Positions 48,077 through 59,521 of a DNA stretch of 64,000 bases are shown piece by piece. The position numbers and the translations under genes are program-made. The notes under the pieces were generated by a model, which saw only the letters and a list, made by a program, of their open reading frames with translations, was not told the origin of the DNA and did not search any database. The stretch comes from Chlorobiaceae bacterium (GTDB lineage: Bacteria; Bacteroidota; Chlorobiia; Chlorobiales; Chlorobiaceae), in NCBI GenBank assembly GCA_013335115.1, contig JAAXWQ010000005.1, positions 1-64,000 of the forward strand, in the 5' to 3' direction. Numbering within the stretch: position 1 is the first letter of the stretch; each line of letters starts with the position of its first letter.

Positions 48077-50157
48077 GACGGGTCCACCCATTTGCCACTC
48101 TGCCTGATCAGCTCGATGAGCCGCTCGAGGGCCTGGTCCTCAGGCATATTCTCCTCGACGCAGTCACGGCCGACGTAGAGGCTGACCCGTCCCTTCCCGG
48201 AGCCGACATAGCCGAAGTCGGCGTCGGCCATTTCGCCTGGTCCGTTGACGATGCAGCCCATGATGCCGACCTTCAGCCCCTTGAGGTGGGAGACCCGCTG
48301 CTTGATGAGCGCGGTGGTCTTTTCAAGCTCGAAATAGGTGCGGCCGCAACCGGGGCAGGAGATGAACTCGGTCTTGGACATGCGCACCCTGGCCGCCTGC
48401 AGGATGTTGAATGCGAGGCCGACCTCCTCTTCGCCTTGCAGCCCGGTCTCGATGGCGACAAGGTCGCCGATACCGTCGCAGAAGAGGGTCCCTGCCTGCA
48501 CGGCGCTGTCGATGAGCACGCCGGAGCGGTCTATTCCGCGGTCACGGTAGCGCACCACCACGGGAACGTCGAGGCCGGCCTTTGCCAACTCGAGCACGAG
48601 CCTGCGGGTGGCGAAAAGCCCCTGCGGCGATACGACCGAGAGCGAGACCCGGGACAGGCCATTCCTGCGGAGCTTCTCCGCGATGCGGGTGAGCACCTCG
48701 GCAGGAACCGTGACGGACGAATGCTCATGGATGAAGCTGAACTCCATGGCCGCGCCACCATCTCCCAGATCGTCGATGAAGCCGGTGCCGAGGATTTCGC
48801 CCTCGACGATATCGAGCCGCGCCCTGGAAACGAGGGGCAACAGCCGCGGAAAGAGCATGGTGTCGGCCGTGGAGGCCACGATCCTGTCGCGCAGCCGGCC
48901 GAGGGAATCGAGCAGCCCTTCAAGCTCGGGAAGGTCCTCGACGCAGCCGACCCCCACATTGACGTACTCGGAACGGATGGATTCGGCGGGCAGCTCCGGA
49001 GAGAGGCGCTCGAGGATTTCGGCGCGGAGGGCGTCGGGATCGGCGATCGAGGTGCGTGCGGAGGTCTCCACCCTCGGCATAGCGTCCCCTCCAAGCGGTT
49101 CGGCGCCGGCCTCGATCCGGATCGACCGACGCCGTGAATGATGGTAAGGGTCGAACGGCATCGCGTCGTGCCCGGCGACGGCCTTGCCGTGTTCGACCAC
49201 CCGGTTGACCTTGAGGTAGGCCTTCTCGCCCTTGACCTGGAGTTGCTCGTTGTACTTCCTGACGATGGCGAAGCCGACCGGGACTTCATTGACCGGGTCC
49301 TCGGTGAGCGAAACGCGGATGGTGTCGCCGAGCCCGTCCTCGAGCAGGGCGCCGATGCCCATGGCGGATTTGATGCGCCCTTCATCGCCGTCGCCCGCCT
49401 CGGTCACGCCGAGGTGCAGCGGATAGGCATGGCGAAGTTCGGCATCGGCCCTGGCAACCAGCATCCGGTAGGCGTGGATCATTACCCTGACGTTCGACGA
49501 CTTCATCGAGAAAAGCAGGTCGAAGTACTCCTCCTCCTCGCAGATCCTTGCAAATTCGAGCGCGGCCTCGACCATCCCCTCTGGTGAGTTACCGAAGCGG
49601 CTGACGATGCGGTCCGACAGCGAGCCGTGGTTGGTGCCGATCCTCATCGACACACCAAGTTCCTTGGCCTTTCGTACCAGAGGTGTGAACTCCTCCCTGA
49701 CCTTTTCCAGTTCGCCAAGGTACTCGGCATCGGTATAGTCATCGCTCGAGAACTTCGCGCCGGTAGCGTAGTTTCCCGGGTTGACGCGAATGTTCTCCAC
49801 GAACTCGACGGCCTTCATCGCCGCCTTCGGGGAGAAGTGGATGTCGGCAACCAGCGGGGTCGTGATACCGTCCCTGCGGAGCTGGTCGCGGATGTCCCGG
49901 AGGTTCGCGGCGTCCTTTTCGGTCGGCACGGTCAGGCGGATGATTTCGCAGCCGGCCTCGTAAAGGCGACGGCACTGTTCGACCGTGGCCGCGGTGTCCA
50001 TCGTGTGGGTATTGGTCATGGACTCAACCCTGATGGGCTGGTACCCCCCGAGGGAGATACCGCCGAAGCCGACCTCGCGGGTGAAGCGGCGTCGATAGCT
50101 GTACAGCGGCACGGGGTAGCCTATGGCATGACCTGGCGTAAGGATCTCTGCGGCCAT
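48073..50157 (-). CDS. ispG: 4-hydroxy-3-methylbut-2-enyl diphosphate synthase, long form
   Basis: GGYQPIRVESMTNTHTMDTAATVEQC; C-terminal ISCPGCGRTYFELEK...GIMGCIVNGPGEM. Confidence 0.95.
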   Translation of the reverse strand: MAAEILTPGHAIGYPVPLYSYRRRFTREVGFGGISLGGYQPIRVESMTNTHTMDTAATVEQCRRLYEAGCEIIRLTVPTEKDAANLRDIRDQLRRDGITTPLVADIHFSPKAAMKAVEFVENIRVNPGNYATGAKFSSDDYTDAEYLGELEKVREEFTPLVRKAKELGVSMRIGTNHGSLSDRIVSRFGNSPEGMVEAALEFARICEEEEYFDLLFSMKSSNVRVMIHAYRMLVARADAELRHAYPLHLGVTEAGDGDEGRIKSAMGIGALLEDGLGDTIRVSLTEDPVNEVPVGFAIVRKYNEQLQVKGEKAYLKVNRVVEHGKAVAGHDAMPFDPYHHSRRRSIRIEAGAEPLGGDAMPRVETSARTSIADPDALRAEILERLSPELPAESIRSEYVNVGVGCVEDLPELEGLLDSLGRLRDRIVASTADTMLFPRLLPLVSRARLDIVEGEILGTGFIDDLGDGGAAMEFSFIHEHSSVTVPAEVLTRIAEKLRRNGLSRVSLSVVSPQGLFATRRLVLELAKAGLDVPVVVRYRDRGIDRSGVLIDSAVQAGTLFCDGIGDLVAIETGLQGEEEVGLAFNILQAARVRMSKTEFISCPGCGRTYFELEKTTALIKQRVSHLKGLKVGIMGCIVNGPGEMADADFGYVGSGKGRVSLYVGRDCVEENMPEDQALERLIELIRQSGKWVDPS

Positions 50158-50263
50158 GGATTCACGTATTAAGGTTCAAAAGCAGGACAACAGGCTCCTG
50201 ACAAACGGTCAACGGTAGCCATTGCCCCCCCAGAAAAGGAAGAAGTGGACGCCCCCTATCCAC

Positions 50264-50569
50264 CTAAGGCCTGATGATGAAGACGGTCTCCCCCGGTTTC
50301 CGGAAGTTGTACTTCTCCCGGGCGACCTTCTCGATGCTGTCCTGGTTGTAGGCTTGGCGGATGGTTGCGCGGTCTTCGACGATCTTCTTCTGCTCCTCGC
50401 CCTGACGCTCCATGAGCTGGCGATGCTCCCGCTCCATGCTGAATCTCGTGACCAGCCCGTAGTCGCCGAAAAAGAACCAGAAGACGAACAGGGCCAGGAG
50501 GGCCTGCACAATGAACCGCTTCGGGTTCGTCCGGATATAGTCCCAGATGTCGGTGAGATATTTCGTCAT
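50264..50569 (-). CDS. Septum formation initiator (FtsB/DivIC-like)
   Basis: One TM segment followed by coiled coil; VAREKYNFRKPGETVFII. Confidence 0.8.
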   Translation of the reverse strand: MTKYLTDIWDYIRTNPKRFIVQALLALFVFWFFFGDYGLVTRFSMEREHRQLMERQGEEQKKIVEDRATIRQAYNQDSIEKVAREKYNFRKPGETVFIIRP

Positions 50570-50631
50570 CGTCGAGGATGTCGGGTTCGGTGGGGGCCGG
50601 CATGCCGACCCCCGTCGAAACGGCCCGTGCG

Positions 50632-52020
<1,389 letters not shown>

Positions 52021-52194
52021 TCAATTTATTCCCTGCCGAAGGTTTTTGTCAGGGAGGCTTCCCTCGATTCGTTTTTTTTTGCTTAAGTTTTTATTTATGA
52101 CCCCTTTGATACGGCCACGTCGCGATTTCCGGACGTCATGCCGGTCAAGGAAGAGGCAGCTCCGTCAACCAACCTCAAACAAAGGAGTTCCGAA

Positions 52195-54282
52195 ATGCAA
52201 CCTGTTCCAACCGAACAACTGAGGAACATTGTCGTTACCGGCCATACCGGCACCGGGAAAACCGTGCTGTGCGAATCGCTCGCCCTGACCATGGGAGCCA
52301 TCAACCGGCTTGGCAGCATCGATGAAGGCTCGACCCTGTCGGATTACTCGGCCGACGAAATCGAACGGAAGCATAGTCTGAACACCTCCCTCATCCACGG
52401 CATGTGGAAAGAGAAGAAAATAAACATCATCGACACCCCCGGCCTGCTCGATTTCCACGGCGACGTCAAGTCGGCGATGCGCGTGGCCGACACGGTCGTC
52501 GTCGCCGTCAATGCCGCTACGGGGGTCGAGGTCGGGACCGATACCGTCTGGGAGTACACCCAGGAGTACTACAAGCCGACCATGTTCGTGCTGACCAAGC
52601 TCGATGCGGACCGTGCAGACTTCAACACGACCATCGAAACCCTGCAAAGCCACTTCGGCCACCTCGTCACCCCGATCCAATTCCCGGCCGAAGAGGGTGT
52701 GGGGCACCATGTCCTGATCGACGTCCTCTTGATGAAGCAGCTTGAATTCAGTCCCGACAAACCCGGAAGCATGGTAGTGGCCGAGATCCACGACCTTTAC
52801 CGGAAAAAGGCCGAGGAGCTCCACCAGCAGCTCGTCGAAGCGGTTGCCGAAACCGATGAGGAGCTGATGAACCGCTTTTTCGAGGTGGGCAACCTCACCG
52901 AGGACGAGCTCAGGGCGGGCATCAAATCCGCCCTGGTGACCAGGACCTTCTTCCCGGTCTTCTGCACCTCCCCGCTGCACCTCATCGGCTCGGAGCGACT
53001 GCTCAACGCCATCGTCAACCTCTGCCCCTCGCCGATCGAGCGTGGACCCGAGCACGCATTCTGCACGGCGGACAATGATGAAAAGCTGCTTCAGCCAGAA
53101 CCTGACGGACCGACCGTGGCCTTCATCTTCAAGACCATGTCGGAACCAAGGGTAGGTGAAATCTCCTACCTCAGGGTCTATTCCGGGCATATCGAGAGCG
53201 GTCACGAGCTGATCGATGTCCAGACCGGCCAGACCGAGAAGCTGGGCCAGGTCTACACCATGCTCGGGCAGAAGAAGCTGCCGGTCGACAAACTGCTTGC
53301 CGGAGACATCGGTATGGTGGTCAAGCTCAAGGACGCACATACGAACGACACGCTTGCCGACAAGGGCGTCGATTGCCGCATCAGCCCCATCATTTTCCCC
53401 GAGCCGGTACTGTCGGCGACCATCATGCCGGTTACCCAGGGTGACGAGGAGAAGATTTCGACCGGACTGCACCACCTGCATGAAGAGGATCCGAGCTTCG
53501 CGATCGTGCATGACGTCGAATTCAACCAGACCATCCTGAAAACGCTCGGCGAGACCCACCTCGACATCATCATCAGCCGCCTGCAGAACAAGTTCAACAT
53601 CAAGGTAGAAACGGGACCCATCAGGATACCCTATCGCGAAACCATCAGGGTCGCTTCGTCGGCTCAGGGCAAGTACAAGAAACAGTCCGGTGGACGTGGC
53701 CAGTACGGAGACGTCTGGGTCCGCATCGAACCAAAGCCACGCGACTCTGGCTTCGAGTTCTCGAGCGAGGTGGTTGGCGGCGTCGTGCCGACCAGGTACC
53801 TGCCGGCCGTGGAAAAAGGGCTTCGTGAATCGGTCGTGTCGGGAAGCCTCGCAGGCTACCCGGTCGTCGACCTCAAGGCCGTGGTTTACGACGGCTCCTT
53901 CCACCCGGTCGACAGCTCCGAGTTCGCCTTCAAGATCGCCGCAAGCATGGCCTTCAAAGCCGCCTGCGAGAAGGCCAAGCCAATGATCCTGGAGCCGCTC
54001 TATTCACTCAGCGTGCACACGCCCGACCAGTACACCGGCGAAATCGTCGGCGACATCTCCAGCAAGCGCGGCAAGATCCTCGGCATGGACACCGACTCGC
54101 ATTTCCAGGTGATCAAGGCCATCATCCCGCAGGCCTCGCTCTCGGCATTCCATCATGCCCTGACCCGCCTCACCCAGAGCCGCGCACGCTACAGCTACGA
54201 GTTCAGCCACTACGAAGAGGCACCGGCCGACGTCGTCAGCCATCTCATGGCGGAAAAGGAGAAGGAGAAAATGGAGCACTGA
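52195..54282 (+). CDS. Elongation factor G-like GTPase (EF-G2 type)
   Basis: P-loop GHTGTGKTVL, DTPGLLDF, EF-G domains III-V; AAAGGAG upstream of ATG at 52195. Confidence 0.88.
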   Translation: MQPVPTEQLRNIVVTGHTGTGKTVLCESLALTMGAINRLGSIDEGSTLSDYSADEIERKHSLNTSLIHGMWKEKKINIIDTPGLLDFHGDVKSAMRVADTVVVAVNAATGVEVGTDTVWEYTQEYYKPTMFVLTKLDADRADFNTTIETLQSHFGHLVTPIQFPAEEGVGHHVLIDVLLMKQLEFSPDKPGSMVVAEIHDLYRKKAEELHQQLVEAVAETDEELMNRFFEVGNLTEDELRAGIKSALVTRTFFPVFCTSPLHLIGSERLLNAIVNLCPSPIERGPEHAFCTADNDEKLLQPEPDGPTVAFIFKTMSEPRVGEISYLRVYSGHIESGHELIDVQTGQTEKLGQVYTMLGQKKLPVDKLLAGDIGMVVKLKDAHTNDTLADKGVDCRISPIIFPEPVLSATIMPVTQGDEEKISTGLHHLHEEDPSFAIVHDVEFNQTILKTLGETHLDIIISRLQNKFNIKVETGPIRIPYRETIRVASSAQGKYKKQSGGRGQYGDVWVRIEPKPRDSGFEFSSEVVGGVVPTRYLPAVEKGLRESVVSGSLAGYPVVDLKAVVYDGSFHPVDSSEFAFKIAASMAFKAACEKAKPMILEPLYSLSVHTPDQYTGEIVGDISSKRGKILGMDTDSHFQVIKAIIPQASLSAFHHALTRLTQSRARYSYEFSHYEEAPADVVSHLMAEKEKEKMEH

Positions 54283-54323
54283 GGGCAGGGGAGGAACCGG
54301 GCTTAAAGAGCACGGACTGACAT

Positions 54324-54373
54324 GGACTTTCACGGACTTTCACGGACTTTCACGGACTTTCACGGACTTTCAC
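54324..54373. repeat. Five perfect copies of ggactttcac (10-bp tandem repeat)
   Basis: Direct count. Confidence 0.95.
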
Positions 54374-54467
54374 CGATAACCTGGGCTGATTTTATTAACA
54401 AGCAAAGGCAGGGTTCTTTTTCATTTTGGTCCCTGCCTGTCCGTGTCAGTCCGTGCCTGCCCTCCCC

Positions 54468-55256
54468 CTACAGCCTCCCGATAATCGAGAGGATCTTGAG
54501 CCACCAGACCATCCAGACTGCCTCGTAAATGTTCTTCCTGGTCATCTTGGACTGGCCCACGCTACGGTCGACGAAGACAATCGGGATCTCCCTGATGACG
54601 AACCCGCCCTTCCATGCACGATAGTTCATCTCTATCTGGAAGGAGTACCCCTGGGAATGGACCCGTTGAAGGTCGATCGACCGCAGCACCTTCGCACTGA
54701 AACACTTGAATCCACCCGTCGGGTCCGATATCGGCATACCGGTGATGAGTCTGGTGTAGATGCTTGCCCCTTTCGAGAGGATCAGGCGGGACAGGGGCCA
54801 GTTGACTACGTTGACCATATGGTTCACATACCGTGAACCGATCACCAGGTCAGCGCCATCCATTGCGTCCAGCATGGGCGAAATCGATTCCGGATCATGC
54901 GAAAAGTCGGCATCCATTTCCATGATCCTGTCGTAGCCATGGCCAAGAGCATACCTGAATCCCTCAAGATAGGCAGTACCAAGGCCAAGCTTTCCGGGCC
55001 TGATAATCATGTGGAGCCGGTCCGGTTCACGCTCGGCGACCATCCTTACGATCCCGGCAGTCCCATCGGGGGAACGATCATCGATGACGAGCACATGCAG
55101 CCACTCAGGGTAACGACCCAGGATGGATGCGAGCAACCGCTCGATGTTCTCCGATTCATTGTAGGTCGGAATGATAACCAGCGTGCGGAGCGGTCTGGAA
55201 CTGATGTTTCGGATCACGTTTTCTTGCAATGGATGAGAGTGTCGAATGCTCCGCAT
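54468..55256 (-). CDS. Family 2 glycosyltransferase, polyprenol-monophosphomannose synthase-like
   Basis: TLVIIPTYNESENIERLLASIL, VIDDRSPDGTAGIV, MDADFSHDPE. Confidence 0.88.
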   Translation of the reverse strand: MRSIRHSHPLQENVIRNISSRPLRTLVIIPTYNESENIERLLASILGRYPEWLHVLVIDDRSPDGTAGIVRMVAEREPDRLHMIIRPGKLGLGTAYLEGFRYALGHGYDRIMEMDADFSHDPESISPMLDAMDGADLVIGSRYVNHMVNVVNWPLSRLILSKGASIYTRLITGMPISDPTGGFKCFSAKVLRSIDLQRVHSQGYSFQIEMNYRAWKGGFVIREIPIVFVDRSVGQSKMTRKNIYEAVWMVWWLKILSIIGRL

Positions 55257-55262
55257 ATAAAA

Positions 55263-55303
55263 CAAGAGGCTGCCTCATAAAATTTTTATGAGACAGCCTC
55301 TTG
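55263..55303 (-). terminator. Terminator-like hairpin between pscB and the glycosyltransferase gene
   Basis: caagaggctgcctcataaaa-ttt-ttatgagacagcctcttg. Confidence 0.7.
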
Positions 55304-55327
55304 AAGTTCTATGGGATTCAGCAGTGT

Positions 55328-56080
55328 TTACCTGACTTCCCGGTGGAAACGGTGCAGGAAGCGGAGATCGAAGTCAAACCTCTCCGGCGGAGTATATCCG
55401 AAATCAAGCACTTCACCGTCGGGCAGTACTTCGAGAAGTGCACCCGAGGGGCATTCGTCACCCGAGAAGCAGGCTGAGCATGAGATGCAGGCAACCTGGT
55501 CGATGTAGCACCGGAAACCGCCCTCCTGGACATCGCCATAGAACTTGTAACCGATGGCATTGACCTTGGGCGGGCACTTGTCGAGGCAAAGGCCGCAACC
55601 GACGCAGAGGTTCTCGAGGATGAAGTAGTGCTTCTTGGCTCGCGGCGTAGCCGGCTTTGCCACCGGGGCAGGAGCCGCCTTGGCGGCCGGCGCCACTGGA
55701 GCCGCCTTTGCCGCAGGCGCTGCGGGTGCGCCTTTCGGTGCGGGTGCGCCCTTTGCTGCCGGGGCTCCTTTGGCAGCAGGAGCTCCTGCCGCGGGTTTGG
55801 GTGCACCGGCCGGAGGCGCCGGCTTTGCGGCTGCAGGCTTGACGTAGCGAAGCGCAGATTCCTGCCTCACTCCGGAGCGGCCGAGGTTGGTATTCAGCGG
55901 TGCAAGCCGTGGCTTGCCGGACGATGCAGGCTCCTTTGCGGCAGGAGCTGCGACTTTTGCAGCTGCCGGACCCTTTGGGGCCACAGGCGCTCCGGCTTTC
56001 GGAGCAGCAGGAGCGCCTTTCGGGGACTCCTTCGCAGCCGGTTTTGGTGACTGTTCGTTATTCTGTACGGGATCGGCCAT
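55328..56080 (-). CDS. pscB: Photosystem P840 reaction centre iron-sulfur protein PscB
   Basis: Ala/Pro/Lys-rich N-terminus, then CVGCGLCLDKCPPKVNAIGYKF and CISCSACFSGDECPSGAL; directly downstream of pscA. Confidence 0.95.
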   Translation of the reverse strand: MADPVQNNEQSPKPAAKESPKGAPAAPKAGAPVAPKGPAAAKVAAPAAKEPASSGKPRLAPLNTNLGRSGVRQESALRYVKPAAAKPAPPAGAPKPAAGAPAAKGAPAAKGAPAPKGAPAAPAAKAAPVAPAAKAAPAPVAKPATPRAKKHYFILENLCVGCGLCLDKCPPKVNAIGYKFYGDVQEGGFRCYIDQVACISCSACFSGDECPSGALLEVLPDGEVLDFGYTPPERFDFDLRFLHRFHREVR

Positions 56081-56126
56081 AACGCCCCTCACTTTTATGG
56101 TATACGTTAGTCTTGCCTTGAGATAT

Positions 56127-56150
56127 GCGAAGGGGCGGGAGCCCCTTCGC
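56127..56150 (-). promoter_or_regulatory. Intercistronic hairpin between pscA and pscB
   Basis: gcgaagggg-cgggag-ccccttcgc, 9-bp perfect stem, no T-run. Confidence 0.75.
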
Positions 56151-56159
56151 TCTCAATGG

Positions 56160-58355
56160 TTACGCAATCAGCTTCATCAGCATGTCGACCACCTGGGCGA
56201 GCATCTCCTGGCCAGAGGCAGCTGCATGGCTGACCGGCGGAGGAAGCGGCTTGTTGGTCTGGTAGAAGCCGTTGGCGATGAACAGGAACACCAGCATGAA
56301 GGTACCACCGAAGTACAGGAAGGTACCTGCCAGCTTGGAGTCCGAAATGGTCAGAACCGGGAACCTGAACTGGACATCCCTGTTGAGGAACTTCTTGCCC
56401 AGCCAGCGGACGGTACGGGTCTGGATATCGGCACCTTCAAGACGGGAACCGCGATCCTCAAACCAGACAGCGAAGCTGATGAACCACACCAGGTGACCGA
56501 TCATGAGGATGGTCGACAGATGCGAGCTCGAGAAGATCGTCACAGTCTCGGTCCAGAAGTAGTAGAAGATACCGGACGTATAGTGGTGGTGCAGGTGGGC
56601 CACCGAGTCCCAGGCCTTGGCATCGGCCGCAGGCACGCCATACATCATCGAAGCGATCCACGCACCGTCGATGTACCAGCAGACTGCCGAAAGGCCTTTG
56701 ACACCCCAGAGCATGGCGAACCAGAGCTGGTCCTGAATGGAGACACCGCAGGTGCCGCCGTAAACCGGACCGAGGCACGGGAACGAGTAGGAGTTCTTCT
56801 TGAGGCCGAGGTCATCCCACAGCGGAGAGGTGTGGGCGAAGAAGGCGATACGGACGAGCGCGATCAGCGAGAAGAGCGAACCGGCCGTGATGACGTGGGC
56901 CATGACCCAGTCGTTGATGCTCGGGTCTGCGAACATCCACTGGAAAATCGGAAGCGGCTTGAGCCAGTAGAACGACATCATGATGTTCGTCCCGAAGATG
57001 TTCAGCTCGCAGATGGTGTTCCAGACGATGACGGCATACACGGAAAGCATGGTCGAGAAGCAGAGGGCCATGACGGTACCGAGGATCTTGACCTGGACCT
57101 CCTGGTCGCGGCCCTTGGTGATCCAGATGGACTTGATCTGGTTGTAGAGGCCGTTGAGCTGGATCTTGAGCAGGTACTGGCCACCGTGGTAGACACCGGC
57201 GAAGACATACAGCACGCCGCAGATGATGTGGTTGAAGGTGATCAGGTTGGTGACTACCCTTGACATGCCGAATGCTTCACCATTCCTGGGAAGGATGGCA
57301 TATGCCGGGAATTCGGCGAACTCCTTCGAACCGGAGATGACCTTGCCACCCTCCTGGACGAAGTCGAAGCTGACCCTGTTGAACGGCTCGCCATAGATAT
57401 AGAAGACGAGCTTATCGAGCTCCTTGTAGTAGGGAGCGAACGACGGCTGCTGGAAGGCGACGAACGCGATCACGCCGAGGGCGATGTTGATGTAGCCGAT
57501 CGCGGTCAGGTGGACCGAGAAGGCTGCCTTCATGTCATCATTCAGGTGGATGGCTGCATTCGGGGGATTCTTCCACCAGTAGACGCCAAGGGCGAAGAAG
57601 ACCACGAACCAGACGAAGGACATGAACGTCTCGGAGTTGATGGTCTGGAAATCAGGCACGGGGGCGAACCCGAGGATGAACCACATCAGGAGGCCCCAAC
57701 CGAGGAAGAGCAGCGACATGTAGACCGCGTGTGGCCCGAGAGCTTCCTTGTAGCTCTTCGCGCTGGTGCCGCTGAAGACCAGGTCACCGAACTTGCCGAG
57801 GAACCTGAAGTCCCTGAAGTTGCCGCAACGACCGGTAAAGGGGTTGGTGAGGTTGTGGGTCCAGTGCCGCCATCCGCCGAAGAGCAGGATGGAACCGGAG
57901 AGGAAGTGGAAGGCTGCCCACCCGAGGAGCTTGGTGCCTGCCCACTCGAGGTCTGCGGTCTTGGTGCTGTACGTGTCGATACCAAGGGAGACCATGCGAG
58001 GCTTGATGGTCAGGTAGAACCAGTTATCATGGAAACCGGGAGCGCCCCACGGGAAGACCTGGATGCCCGAAATGTAGTAGATCGCCATCATGAAGCCGAG
58101 CACGCCGAGGAGGGCGAGATGCCCGCCGACCACCTGCTCGTCATCGATCTTTTCGGTATCGAAGATCTGGTACCACTTCGTCGAGCGCGTCTCTGTTCGC
58201 TGGAACAGAAAACGTTTCATCTTGGCGGCATCCTGCTCTTTAATGACCGATGCTCCGCCTGGTGCGACTTTCGCCTTTGGAGCAGGCGCACCTTCCTTGG
58301 GAGGAGGTACGGTCCCCTTTGGCTTCACCCCTGCGGGATTCACTTGTTCAGCCAT
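56160..58355 (-). CDS. pscA: Photosystem P840 reaction centre large subunit PscA
   Basis: 731 aa with multiple TM helices; Fx-type FPCLGPVYGGTCGVSIQDQLWFAMLWG motif. Confidence 0.97.
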   Translation of the reverse strand: MAEQVNPAGVKPKGTVPPPKEGAPAPKAKVAPGGASVIKEQDAAKMKRFLFQRTETRSTKWYQIFDTEKIDDEQVVGGHLALLGVLGFMMAIYYISGIQVFPWGAPGFHDNWFYLTIKPRMVSLGIDTYSTKTADLEWAGTKLLGWAAFHFLSGSILLFGGWRHWTHNLTNPFTGRCGNFRDFRFLGKFGDLVFSGTSAKSYKEALGPHAVYMSLLFLGWGLLMWFILGFAPVPDFQTINSETFMSFVWFVVFFALGVYWWKNPPNAAIHLNDDMKAAFSVHLTAIGYINIALGVIAFVAFQQPSFAPYYKELDKLVFYIYGEPFNRVSFDFVQEGGKVISGSKEFAEFPAYAILPRNGEAFGMSRVVTNLITFNHIICGVLYVFAGVYHGGQYLLKIQLNGLYNQIKSIWITKGRDQEVQVKILGTVMALCFSTMLSVYAVIVWNTICELNIFGTNIMMSFYWLKPLPIFQWMFADPSINDWVMAHVITAGSLFSLIALVRIAFFAHTSPLWDDLGLKKNSYSFPCLGPVYGGTCGVSIQDQLWFAMLWGVKGLSAVCWYIDGAWIASMMYGVPAADAKAWDSVAHLHHHYTSGIFYYFWTETVTIFSSSHLSTILMIGHLVWFISFAVWFEDRGSRLEGADIQTRTVRWLGKKFLNRDVQFRFPVLTISDSKLAGTFLYFGGTFMLVFLFIANGFYQTNKPLPPPVSHAAASGQEMLAQVVDMLMKLIA

Positions 58356-58726
58356 TGTATTCTCTCCTTTGTTTGGACGTATTTTCAGGTTGAAGAAACC
58401 GAAAAAACCGGAACCTAGCCTCTCTCGGAAACCGCCTGGACACGGAAACTCGCATCTCCGCCCTCGACCGCCGCCTCAGCTTTCAGAGCTCGCCTTATGC
58501 CGGCGCCCCTGGAGACACTCCCGGAAAAAACAGGTTGGCAAGGCAATCCACTGAAAAAATTACCATGCAACGATAGCAAATAAAATAAGAAAATTTATTT
58601 AATAGTAAAGTTTTTTGCCCTTGCCCGGAAAGGCCTTACGGACATCACGGCCTTTTTTCACGACTTCCGGGAAATGGCGGGAACGGTTATCGGATTATTA
58701 CAATTACACCTGTTGAACAAAGCAGT

Positions 58727-59521
58727 ATGCAGATTAATTTCACCAAGATGTCCGGCGCCGGCAACGATTTCATCGTCGTCGACAACCGGCTCGGCCAGGT
58801 CGCGCTGACCCAGGACCAGATCAGGCGGATGTGTACCCGCAGGACCGGAATAGGCGCTGACGGCCTGATACTCCTTGAGTCGTCGGAAACCGGGGAGTTC
58901 CGGATGAACTACCATAATTCGGACGGCTTGCCGGGCTCGATGTGCGGCAACGGGGGGCGCTGTACGGTCTATTTCGCATGGGCGATCGGTATCCTGCCTG
59001 CGGGTAGGCGCTACATCTTCGAGGCGGACGCCGGCCGTTACGAGGCTGAAGTGACAGGAAGGGAGTCGGTCCGCTTGCACATGCTGCCTCCTGAAGATTT
59101 CAGGGATGGCCTCCAGGCAGGGCCATGGGATTGCCATTACGTCAACACCGGTTCGCCACACGCGATCATCTTCACCAGTGATATCGAAAAAGTGGACGTC
59201 TTCGGCGAAGGCAGGACGATCCGCCACCGCAAGGACCTCTTCCCTGAAGGCACGAACGTGAACTTCCTCGAGGTCACCTCCGGCGACAGCATCAGCGTCA
59301 GGACCTTCGAACGCGGCGTGGAGGACGAGACCCTGGCCTGCGGCACCGGCGCGGTCGCATCCGCATTGATGAGCTACCGGCTCGGAAAGGTCTCCGCTTC
59401 GCCGGTCACGGTAAAGGTCCGGAGCGGCGACATCCTCGAAGTAGGCTTCGAAGCCGACCTCGAGGGGATCTACCTCGAAGGCCCAGCAAGGATCGTCTAC
59501 CAGGGAACCGTCACGATTTGA
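58727..59521 (+). CDS. dapF: Diaminopimelate epimerase
   Basis: FTKMSGAGNDFIVVDN, MCGNGGRC, ACGTGAVAS. Confidence 0.97.
   Translation: MQINFTKMSGAGNDFIVVDNRLGQVALTQDQIRRMCTRRTGIGADGLILLESSETGEFRMNYHNSDGLPGSMCGNGGRCTVYFAWAIGILPAGRRYIFEADAGRYEAEVTGRESVRLHMLPPEDFRDGLQAGPWDCHYVNTGSPHAIIFTSDIEKVDVFGEGRTIRHRKDLFPEGTNVNFLEVTSGDSISVRTFERGVEDETLACGTGAVASALMSYRLGKVSASPVTVKVRSGDILEVGFEADLEGIYLEGPARIVYQGTVTI

Noticed and set aside
48073-50157. Unusually long IspG as a gene fusion
   Set aside because: A long insertion-containing IspG is known in several lineages, so I treated it as the normal long form.
52165-53904. 579-aa minus-strand ORF
   Set aside because: Antisense to the EF-G-like gene.
55887-57263. 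458-aa plus-strand ORF
   Set aside because: Antisense to pscB/pscA.
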